Both the position numbers and the translations under genes were made by a program. From positions 1 through 5,931 of the forward strand of contig CACZRK010000226.1 of NCBI GenBank assembly GCA_902783515.1: DNA of 5,931 bases, written 5' to 3'. The notes under the pieces were generated by a model. It did no database searches. It worked only from the letters and a program-made list of their open reading frames with translations, and was not told the DNA's origin. The DNA is from an uncultured Coriobacteriaceae bacterium. Lineage in GTDB: Bacteria > Actinomycetota > Coriobacteriia > Coriobacteriales > UMGS124. The first letter of the stretch is position 1, and the number at the start of each line of letters is the position of its first letter. Shown here piece after piece: positions 1-5,087 of the stretch.

Positions 1-69
1 CGCCGGCTCAACGTCCGCCGACGCTGCATCCGGCGGATCGGGCGCCGGCTCAACGTCCGCCGACGCTGC
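1..69 (+). repeat. In-frame direct repeat, 27-bp copies 42 bp apart
   Basis: Bases 1-27 and 43-69 are identical, with a 42-bp period (14 codons), so the repeat keeps the reading frame and encodes the peptide AGSTSADAA twice. It lies in the low-complexity linker of the truncated first gene. More copies may lie upstream of the window. Such repeats can change copy number by slippage or recombination and so alter linker length without breaking the frame. Confidence 0.85.
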
Positions 70-1201
70 GGACGCCGCGTCGTCGGCGGCGGACGGCGAT
101 GCCGTCGCGACGGACCCGAACGCGGGTCTCGACGAGGGCTTCACCAACATGCTCGGCTTCGAGGATCAGTCCTCCACGTGGGGCTTCGAGCCGACGGCGA
201 CGCTCGAGCTGCCGGTGGGCAGCGTCGTCCACGCCGACTGCGACGACCGCGCCGCCGTGCTGCAGGCGAACGACTCCGCGCGGCCCCTCACGGTCGTCGG
301 CTGCCTTGACCTGGTGCGCGGCTCGTATCAGGTCGTTCTGGACACGCCGGTCGCCGGCGAGGACTTCGCGCCGAGCGAGTGCCACATGACCGACCGGCTG
401 ATCTGCTGGACGGAGACGAACAACGCGACCGACGAGTGGCGGCTCTACGGCGCGCCGTTCGACGGCTCGCCGCTGAGTGCGACGAGTGACGTGACGCTGC
501 TCGCGCAGGGCGACGCCGAGTGGCTGCCCCCGCAGGTCGCCGTGGAGGACGACCTCGTGGTGTGGCAGCTCATGCCCGACCCGAGCGGCTCGCACGTCAC
601 GGAGGCGTCGCACGCGTACCGCTGGCGCGTCGGCCGCGACGAGGGCGTGGACATCTGGGACTCCAACGGTCGCTTCGCCTGCGCCCCCGCGATCAACGAG
701 GGCGTCCTCACCATCGCGCCGCGCGTCGACTCGTCGTCGGGCGTCTCCTACGGCATCACGTCCGTCGACCTGCAGAACAACAACGCGCAGCTCGACCAGC
801 TCGTCCTGCCGACGTCCGTGAAGCCGTTCATGGTGAACACGATCGACGGCGCGTTCGCCTTCTCCATCGAGGCGAACTACGGCTACGGCGGCACGCTCGG
901 CTCGATGGGCTATTACGTCGGTCCGAGCGGCGGCCCGTACCTTGCCCTGAGCAGGGAACCGTCAGCGCAGATCAGTTTTGTCAATTCGATGTATGTTTTC
1001 AGAAGTCAACTCTCGTATTTCATAGTTGACCCGCGCGGCAAGCGTTTCACGAGGCTCTATGCGGCGGACAACAGCTCAGATTATGGGGATTATCCAGCCA
1101 CATCAGGCACCGCGGCGGCGTTCGTGACGTACGCGCTCGTGCGCGATGAAGAAACGCGGCTTCCCTCCAGTGTTCTCGTGCGCATATATGGGCTAGATTA
1201 G
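2..1201 (+). CDS. Probable exported beta-propeller-like protein, 5' end missing
   Basis: The frame is open from base 2 to the TAG at 1199-1201, giving 399 visible residues; the start and any signal peptide or membrane anchor lie upstream of the window. Visible residues 1-40 are a low-complexity Ala/Ser/Gly/Asp stretch, typical of a linker between an N-terminal anchor and an outer domain. The rest shows about seven similar units: a polar turn followed by a hydrophobic, often aromatic strand (DDRAAVLQ, TDRLICWTE, EDDLVVWQ, NEGVLTIA, DGAFAFSI, NSMYVFRS, SGTAAAFVTY), starting near residues 82, 131, 183, 233, 283, 328 and 369. Spacing of 40-52 residues fits a TolB-like or WD40-like seven-bladed propeller; this fold is inferred, not matched to a named family. 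I see no catalytic motif, so the function is unknown. An in-frame ATG at 149 is very unlikely to be the start, because good coding sequence continues upstream of it. The last ~80 codons use codons rare in the rest (AGA, AGG, ATA, CTA, TCA). Confidence 0.8.
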   Translation, partial: AGSTSADAASGGSGAGSTSADAADAASSAADGDAVATDPNAGLDEGFTNMLGFEDQSSTWGFEPTATLELPVGSVVHADCDDRAAVLQANDSARPLTVVGCLDLVRGSYQVVLDTPVAGEDFAPSECHMTDRLICWTETNNATDEWRLYGAPFDGSPLSATSDVTLLAQGDAEWLPPQVAVEDDLVVWQLMPDPSGSHVTEASHAYRWRVGRDEGVDIWDSNGRFACAPAINEGVLTIAPRVDSSSGVSYGITSVDLQNNNAQLDQLVLPTSVKPFMVNTIDGAFAFSIEANYGYGGTLGSMGYYVGPSGGPYLALSREPSAQISFVNSMYVFRSQLSYFIVDPRGKRFTRLYAADNSSDYGDYPATSGTAAAFVTYALVRDEETRLPSSVLVRIYGLD

Positions 1202-1260
1202 GGTAGAATATGGAGAATGCGTAGGAGAGATTTGAAGACACGAAGCGACCGCACGTCCTT
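955..1260. other. AT-richer island across a gene end and spacer
   Basis: Base composition changes sharply near 955. Counted by hand, 901-960 is about 68% G+C, 961-1020 about 38%, 1021-1140 about 60%, 1141-1200 about 53% and 1201-1260 about 50%; the sequence then returns to high G+C. The change falls inside the reading frame of the propeller-like gene, around its sixth repeat unit, and brings codons that are scarce elsewhere in the window (ATA, AGA, AGG, CTA, TCA, TTT, AAT). No inverted repeats or target-site duplications mark its edges, so it is not a recognisable mobile element. Confidence 0.6.
1204..1209 (+). promoter_or_regulatory. Possible -10 element (TAGAAT) before regulator gene
   Basis: TAGAAT differs from the TATAAT consensus at one base and lies just after the stop of the first gene, 170 bases before the response-regulator start, in a locally AT-richer stretch. 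I found no convincing -35 hexamer at 16-18 bases upstream. The same hexamer precedes purC. It is a weak candidate for the start of the two-component transcript. Confidence 0.25.
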
Positions 1261-1363
1261 CACGAGAGGGGATGCGGGGAGCACGGGGTACGATCGACGG
1301 GAGCCGCCGTCGAGATCTCAGCACGCGGAACGTTGGAAGTCGGTCGTCGGCCGCAGGGCCTGA
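1217..1363 (+). other. Short open frame (48 codons) upstream of regulator, doubtful gene
   Basis: An ATG at 1217 opens a 48-codon frame, ending with TGA at 1361-1363, six bases before the Shine-Dalgarno of the response regulator. It starts seven bases after the TAGAAT box, where a leaderless transcript could begin. The product would be very basic (starts MRRRDLK) and resembles no family I know. About 72% of its third positions are G/C, below the real genes here. It may be a chance frame or a leader peptide; I favour chance. Confidence 0.15.
1294..1313. repeat. 7-bp inverted repeat upstream of response regulator
   Basis: TCGACGG (1294-1300) and CCGTCGA (1307-1313) are perfect inverted arms around a 6-base loop, 67 bases upstream of the regulator start. 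No T-run follows, so it is not a normal terminator. It could be a leader hairpin or an operator for a dimeric regulator; in GC-rich DNA chance is also possible. Confidence 0.4.
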
Positions 1364-1379
1364 CAGCTAGGAGCACACA

Positions 1380-2117
1380 ATGCCACAGGATTCTCGCAAG
1401 ATTCTGCTCGTCGAGGACGAAAAGGCCATTCGTGATGCCGTCACCGCATACCTGGAGCGCGAGAAGTACTCCGTCGTGGGCGTCGGCGACGGCCAGAGCG
1501 CCGTGGAGGAGTTCGAGAAGCGTCAGTTTGACCTCGTCATCCTTGATCTCATGCTGCCGAAGCTCTCCGGCGAGCGCGTGTGCCGCGCCATCCGCGACGG
1601 GTCCGACGTGCCGATCATCATGCTGACGGCCAAGGGCGAGGTGGAGGATCGCATCATCGGCCTGGAGCTCGGCGCCGACGACTACCTGATCAAGCCGTTC
1701 TCGCCCCGCGAGCTGGTTGCCCGCGTCCGCGCCCTGCTGCGCCGCACGCACCTGGACGCGGAGCCGCAGCTCGAGGTGCTGGACTTCGGTGACCTGAAGA
1801 TCGACGTCTCGGGCCACAAGGTGGAGGTCGAGGGCCGCGAGGTTGACCTGACCGCCTCCGAGTTCAAGCTCCTCACGACGCTCGCCCGCTATCCCGGCCG
1901 CGTGTACACGCGCATGGAGCTCGTCGAGAAGGTCCTGGGCTACGACTTTGAGGGCTACGAGCGCACGATCGACTCGCACGTCAAGAACCTGCGCGCCAAG
2001 CTGGGTGACGATCCGCGTCACCCGAAGTGGCTCTACACGGTGCACGGCGTGGGCTATCGCTTTGAGGCCCCCAAGAAGCCGGAGCCCGAGAAGGACGACG
2101 AGAAGGCCGCCGAGTAG
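1380..2117 (+). CDS. OmpR/PhoB-family response regulator
   Basis: This 245-residue cytoplasmic DNA-binding regulator has the usual two domains. The receiver domain (about 6-123) has the acidic pair Glu12-Asp13, phospho-acceptor Asp56 in VILDLMLPK, switch residues Thr83 and Tyr102, and Lys105 in the KPF motif, so it should be phosphorylated normally. The winged-helix domain (about 135-230) shows LTASEFKLL, the recognition-helix region TIDSHVKNLRAKLG and the wing VHGVGYRF. A charged tail of about 17 residues (Lys/Glu/Pro/Asp) follows and is probably disordered. The ATG at 1380 is supported by AGGAG at 1369-1373 with a 6-base spacer and by the family start (KILLVEDE). The histidine kinase downstream is the likely phosphodonor. 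Target genes and signal are unknown; the sequence alone does not separate RegX3-, MtrA- or PhoP-like roles, so I give no symbol. Confidence 0.95.
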   Translation: MPQDSRKILLVEDEKAIRDAVTAYLEREKYSVVGVGDGQSAVEEFEKRQFDLVILDLMLPKLSGERVCRAIRDGSDVPIIMLTAKGEVEDRIIGLELGADDYLIKPFSPRELVARVRALLRRTHLDAEPQLEVLDFGDLKIDVSGHKVEVEGREVDLTASEFKLLTTLARYPGRVYTRMELVEKVLGYDFEGYERTIDSHVKNLRAKLGDDPRHPKWLYTVHGVGYRFEAPKKPEPEKDDEKAAE

Positions 2118-2144
2118 CCTCGCGGGGCTTCTCTTTGCGCCGGT

Positions 2145-2156
2145 TCGGTCGACCGA
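2145..2156. repeat. 12-bp perfect palindrome after response regulator
   Basis: TCGGTCGACCGA is its own reverse complement. It lies 27 bases after the regulator stop, in the spacer before the kinase. Perfect palindromes of this size are typical operator shapes for dimeric repressors, but OmpR-type regulators usually bind direct repeats, so it is not evidence for autoregulation by the neighbouring regulator. Confidence 0.4.
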
Positions 2157-2172
2157 CGCGGGGTCTGACAGA

Positions 2173-2190
2173 GGGCGCCGTGCGGCGCCC
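2173..2190 (+). other. GC-rich hairpin in regulator-kinase spacer
   Basis: GGGCGCC (2173-2179) pairs perfectly with GGCGCCC (2184-2190) around the 4-base loop GTGC. No T-run follows. It lies upstream of the terminator-like hairpin at 2217-2240 and may help to end or protect the 3' end of the regulator mRNA. Confidence 0.5.
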
Positions 2191-2216
2191 CGCACGATTG
2201 GTCGGAAATTGTCGCG

Positions 2217-2250
2217 TCCGGGGGCCTTCGGGCCTCCGGATCTGTTTTAT
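2217..2250 (+). terminator. Intrinsic terminator-like hairpin with UUCG loop
   Basis: CCGGGGGCC (2218-2226) pairs with GGCCTCCGG (2231-2239), nine pairs including one G-U, around loop TTCG closed by C-G, the very stable cUUCGg tetraloop. T2217-A2240 adds a pair. The sequence after it, 2241-2250, is TCTGTTTTAT, an imperfect U-tract. It is about 100 bases after the response-regulator stop and 155 before the kinase start. It should at least partly end the regulator transcript. Confidence 0.65.
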
Positions 2251-2253
2251 AGT
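2248..2253 (+). promoter_or_regulatory. Possible -10 element (TATAGT) for the kinase
   Basis: TATAGT differs from TATAAT at one base and lies in the most AT-rich part of the regulator-kinase spacer, directly after the terminator-like hairpin. No good -35 box is present at the normal distance; that space is occupied by the hairpin arms. The T-rich sequence may simply be the terminator U-tract. Confidence 0.25.
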
Positions 2254-2295
2254 GACCAGCAACGAATGAGCACAAATTCTGCACATCAACTGTCA

Positions 2296-2340
2296 GCGGG
2301 CCGGACGCCCGCGACGCGTCGACGGCCGCGTGCCGGCACG
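2296..2340. repeat. Small hairpin plus 12-bp palindrome before the kinase
   Basis: GCGGGC (2296-2301) and GCCCGC (2307-2312) form a 6-bp stem with a 5-base loop. Bases 2329-2340, CGTGCCGGCACG, are a perfect 12-bp palindrome. Both precede the kinase Shine-Dalgarno. They could act as an operator or 5' structure, though in sequence this GC-rich short palindromes also arise by chance. Confidence 0.3.
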
Positions 2341-2391
2341 TGCGGGCGAGGATTCGCCGCTGCGCGACGACATGTGCCAGAAAGGACACTT

Positions 2392-2396
2392 GGAGG
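2392..2396 (+). promoter_or_regulatory. Shine-Dalgarno that decides the kinase start
   Basis: GGAGG ends 8 bases before the GTG at 2405, an ideal distance. In-frame starts further upstream (GTG 2330, ATG 2372) have no such site. A second weaker site, AAGGA at 2382-2386, could serve GTG 2396 with a 9-base spacer. Confidence 0.6.
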
Positions 2397-2404
2397 TGGC
2401 GGGC

Positions 2405-4009
2405 GTGTCGGGTCGTGAACCGATCGGGGGCGAGGGTGCGGTCGATGAGGCCGGGCAGGTTCAGGTCGAGCGGCCCGCGCGCGACAACAAGGGGGTCGCG
2501 CGCGCCACGACCGAGGCCGGCATCGGGGCGGCCGTCTCGGCCGACGACCGCGAGCGCCGCCGCCAGCACGGGCGCGCCCGCCGTCGCGACGCCGCCGACG
2601 GGAAGGGCGCCGCGCGCTCCATCGTGCTGTCGTTCCGCGGTCGCATCGCCGTGTCGTTCGCCATCGTCGCCGTGCTGATGGCGCTGCTCATGGTCGTCAT
2701 GCTCAACATCGTCTGGGGCAGGCAGTTCTCCACCTACACGCGCGAGAACATGGAGAACATCGCGTCCTCCGCCTCCACGACGCTCGCGCACGAGTACGAC
2801 CTGCGCGGCTACTGGTCCACCTCGGGGCTGCAGAGCGTCCTGACGATCGACGACGTCTTTGACGGCCTCGGCATCCAGGTGCTCAACGCCGGCGGCACGC
2901 TCATCTACGACAACACGTGGGTCGACGAGAGCGGCATCTCGCTGGCGCCCGACCCGTCCTCCATGGTGAGCAGCCCCATCGTCAACGACGCCGGCCGGCA
3001 GGTCGGCACGGTGAACGTCTGGGCGATGGGGTCGGACGTGCTGCTGACGCCGCGCGACATCAACTTCCAGCGCAGCTCGGAGAAGGGCATCTTCCTCGCC
3101 GCCGCGGTCGGCGTCGTGCTCGCGGTCGTGCTCGGCATGCTCATCTCCCGCTGGCTCGCGCGGCCCGTCCGCAGCATCACGAGCGCCGCGCGGCGCATCA
3201 AGGAGGGCGACCTGACGGTCCGCTCCGGCGTGCGCGGCAGCGACGAGGTCGGCCAGCTCGGCGAGACCTTTGACGACATGGCGGGCGTCCTGGAGAAGGA
3301 CCGCGACCTGGAGCGCAAGCTCACGAGCGACGTCGCCCACGAGCTGCGCACCCCGCTCATGGCGATCATGGCCACGGTCGAGGCGATGCGGGACGAGGTC
3401 ATGCCCTGCGACCAGGAGCACCTGGGCCTGGTGGACAACGAGGTCAAGCGCCTCTCGCGTCTCGTGGACTCCATGCTGCGCCTCTCGCGCCTGGAGTCGC
3501 GCTCCGTCAAGATGTACTTCGCGCCGCTGGACTGCGTCGAGTTCCTCCGCGGCATGCTGAACTCCCGCAAGGCGCTGTTCGCGGAGGCCGGGCTGGACCT
3601 GGAGTTCAAGAACGAGACCGGCGCCGAGGAGTTCACGGCCGAGCTCGACCACGACACGATCACGCAGGCCGTGACCAACCTGCTGCAGAACGCCCAGCGC
3701 TACACGCCGGCGCCCGGCACGGTCACGATCGGGCTCGCGGGCGACGAGGACGAGGTCCGCATCTCCGTGAGCGACACGGGCGTGGGCATCTCCAAGGACA
3801 ACATCCAGCGCGTGTTCGGGCGCTTCTGGCGCGCGGAGGACAGCCGCAACCGCTCCAAGGGCGGCCTGGGCGTCGGCCTCGCGGTGACCAAGGAGATCAT
3901 CGACACGCATCACGGCCACATCGACGTGGAGAGCGAGGTCGGCGTGGGCACCACCTTCACGCTCGTGCTGCCGCGCACGCAGCCCACGGAGGACGCGACC
4001 GAGGCGTGA
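2405..4009 (+). CDS. Membrane sensor histidine kinase (HisKA/HAMP)
   Basis: This sensor kinase of 534 residues (from GTG 2405) is the likely partner of the preceding response regulator. An unusual, Arg-rich, probably disordered cytoplasmic tail (about 1-75) precedes TM1 (about 81-103). An outer sensor region of ~120 residues (106-227) matches no family I can name, and TM2 (about 228-250) leads to HAMP (about 251-304). HisKA carries phospho-acceptor His312 in SDVAHELRTPL. The ATPase domain shows the N box (Asn425, Asn429 in VTNLLQNAQRYTP), G1 DTGVG (457-461), the F box around FGRFW and G2 GGLGVGL (486-492). All catalytic motifs are intact, so it should autophosphorylate. The start is uncertain: GTG 2405 has the best ribosome site, while GTG 2396, ATG 2372 and GTG 2330 are in frame and would only lengthen the tail. 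The hairpins in the spacer suggest lower or separate expression relative to the regulator. The signal is unknown. Confidence 0.93.
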   Translation: MSGREPIGGEGAVDEAGQVQVERPARDNKGVARATTEAGIGAAVSADDRERRRQHGRARRRDAADGKGAARSIVLSFRGRIAVSFAIVAVLMALLMVVMLNIVWGRQFSTYTRENMENIASSASTTLAHEYDLRGYWSTSGLQSVLTIDDVFDGLGIQVLNAGGTLIYDNTWVDESGISLAPDPSSMVSSPIVNDAGRQVGTVNVWAMGSDVLLTPRDINFQRSSEKGIFLAAAVGVVLAVVLGMLISRWLARPVRSITSAARRIKEGDLTVRSGVRGSDEVGQLGETFDDMAGVLEKDRDLERKLTSDVAHELRTPLMAIMATVEAMRDEVMPCDQEHLGLVDNEVKRLSRLVDSMLRLSRLESRSVKMYFAPLDCVEFLRGMLNSRKALFAEAGLDLEFKNETGAEEFTAELDHDTITQAVTNLLQNAQRYTPAPGTVTIGLAGDEDEVRISVSDTGVGISKDNIQRVFGRFWRAEDSRNRSKGGLGVGLAVTKEIIDTHHGHIDVESEVGVGTTFTLVLPRTQPTEDATEA

Positions 4010-4096
4010 GAGCCGCCGGGACACGCGGGGGTCGGGCTGCGTTCGTCAAATCCTTGTCGGCACGCGAAAGCTGCGGCGACGATGGGCACCAGGCCG

Positions 4097-4102
4097 TAGA
4101 AT
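4097..4102 (+). promoter_or_regulatory. Possible purC promoter -10 element (TAGAAT)
   Basis: TAGAAT differs from TATAAT at one base and is the best -10-like sequence in the kinase-purC spacer. No clear -35 is seen 16-18 bases upstream; a TTGTCG at 4054-4059 is too far away. Transcription from here would start near 4109 and give a leader of about 93 bases containing the stem-loop at 4134-4178. Confidence 0.35.
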
Positions 4103-4133
4103 GGTGACGACATGCAGGCGAGCGGCCAGGCGG

Positions 4134-4178
4134 GTCGACGCGTCGCCGGCTCGGTACGCCGGCGCGGCGGGCGTCGAC
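4134..4178 (+). promoter_or_regulatory. Long stem-loop in the purC leader
   Basis: The outer stem is GTCGACGC (4134-4141) with GCGTCGAC (4171-4178), 8 pairs. The inner stem is CGCCGGC (4144-4150) with GCCGGCG (4158-4164), 7 pairs, with a 7-base loop. They are separated by an internal loop of 2 and 6 bases. It ends 12 bases before the purC Shine-Dalgarno and has no T-run after it. It does not show the conserved core of a purine riboswitch. It may tune translation or RNA stability, or be an operator. Confidence 0.45.
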
Positions 4179-4190
4179 GACCCCAACGAG

Positions 4191-4195
4191 AGGAG
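4191..4195 (+). promoter_or_regulatory. Shine-Dalgarno that decides the purC start
   Basis: AGGAG lies 6 bases before GTG 4202. An in-frame ATG at 4112 would add 30 Arg-rich residues that PurC proteins do not need, and it has no ribosome site, so GTG 4202 is chosen. Confidence 0.75.
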
Positions 4196-4201
4196 ATCAC
4201 C

Positions 4202-5086
4202 GTGTCCGAGGTGGCAGTGCGCCCTGATTCCCAGGGCAAGGTCCGTGACATCTATGACCTGGGCGACAGGCTTCTGATCGTCGCGACGGATCGCATCAGC
4301 GCGTTTGACTACATCCTGAAGGACGAGATCCCGCACAAGGGTCAGGTCCTCACGCAGCTCTCTCGCTTCTGGTTTGAGAAGTTCTCCGACCTCGTGCCGA
4401 ACCACATGCTCTCCTGCGACACGGCCGACCTGCCCGAGGAGTTCCGCCAGTACGCCGACTACCTCGCCGGCCGCATGATGATCGTCAAGAAGGCCAAGCC
4501 GATCCTCATCGAGTGCATCGTGCGCGGCTATCTGACCGGCTCGGGCAAGAAGACCTACGACGCCAACGGCACGGTGTGCGGCATCACGCTGCCGGCCGGC
4601 CTGGTGGAGGCCTCCAAGCTCCCCGAGCCCATCTTCACGCCCTCCACGAAGGCCGCCATCGGCGACCATGATGAGAACATCTCCTACGAGCGCCTGGTGG
4701 AGCTGCAGGGCGAGGAGGTCGCGAGCACCCTGCGCGACCTGTCGCTGAAGATCTACGCGCACGCCGCCGAGTACGCGCTGACCCGCGGCATCATCATCGC
4801 CGACACCAAGTTCGAGTTCGGCTACATCGACGGCCGCATCACGCTCATCGACGAGTGCATCACGCCCGACTCCAGCCGCTTCTGGCCGGCGGAGGGCTAC
4901 AAGGCCGGCGTCGTGCAGCCGAGCTACGACAAGCAGTTCGTGCGCGACTGGCTGAAGGCCAACTGGGACTTCACGGGCGAGCCGCCGACGCTGCCCGCCG
5001 ACGTCATCAGGAAGACCACCGAGAAGTACACCGAGGCCTACGAGCTGCTCACGGGCAAGGCATTCGATCCGGCGGGGAGAGACTAG
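4202..5086 (+). CDS. purC: SAICAR synthase PurC
   Basis: Phosphoribosylaminoimidazole-succinocarboxamide synthase is the cytosolic purine-pathway enzyme that joins CAIR and L-aspartate using ATP to give SAICAR. The 294-residue product has the family signatures: GKVRDIYDL (12-20) and ATDRISAFD (28-36) at the nucleotide-binding end, IECIVRGYLTGSG (103-115), IADTKFEFG (199-207) and DECITPDSSRFW (217-228). The length fits the longer PurC/Ade1-type enzymes rather than the ~237-residue E. coli form. The start is GTG 4202, with AGGAG at 6 bases; family sequences begin near SQGKVRD, which agrees. The gene has its own candidate promoter and a structured leader. A membrane-protein gene starts one base after the TAG (5084-5086), so the two are probably co-transcribed and translationally coupled. 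No other purine gene is in the window. Confidence 0.97.
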   Translation: MSEVAVRPDSQGKVRDIYDLGDRLLIVATDRISAFDYILKDEIPHKGQVLTQLSRFWFEKFSDLVPNHMLSCDTADLPEEFRQYADYLAGRMMIVKKAKPILIECIVRGYLTGSGKKTYDANGTVCGITLPAGLVEASKLPEPIFTPSTKAAIGDHDENISYERLVELQGEEVASTLRDLSLKIYAHAAEYALTRGIIIADTKFEFGYIDGRITLIDECITPDSSRFWPAEGYKAGVVQPSYDKQFVRDWLKANWDFTGEPPTLPADVIRKTTEKYTEAYELLTGKAFDPAGRD

Positions 5087-5087
5087 C

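Noticed and set aside
955..1260. Insertion sequence remnant as the cause of the AT-rich island
   Set aside because: No terminal inverted repeats, target duplication or transposase-like translation was seen, and the reading frame runs through the boundary.
2118..2139. Short hairpin AGCC/GGCT with T-rich tail right after the regulator stop as a terminator
   Set aside because: The stem is only four pairs; the hairpin at 2217-2240 is much stronger.
2054..4024. A very long open frame (656 codons) on the - strand opposite the kinase
   Set aside because: It mirrors the kinase frame in GC-rich DNA, has a low-complexity Arg/Ala/Val/His-rich translation with no domain, and the + strand kinase has intact motifs throughout.
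4112..4201. ATG 4112 as the main purC start
   Set aside because: It has no ribosome site, and the extra 30 residues are not part of the PurC family; kept only as a possible leaderless alternative.
4109..4201. Purine riboswitch in the purC leader
   Set aside because: The GC-rich stems and short length do not show the conserved three-way junction core of purine riboswitches.
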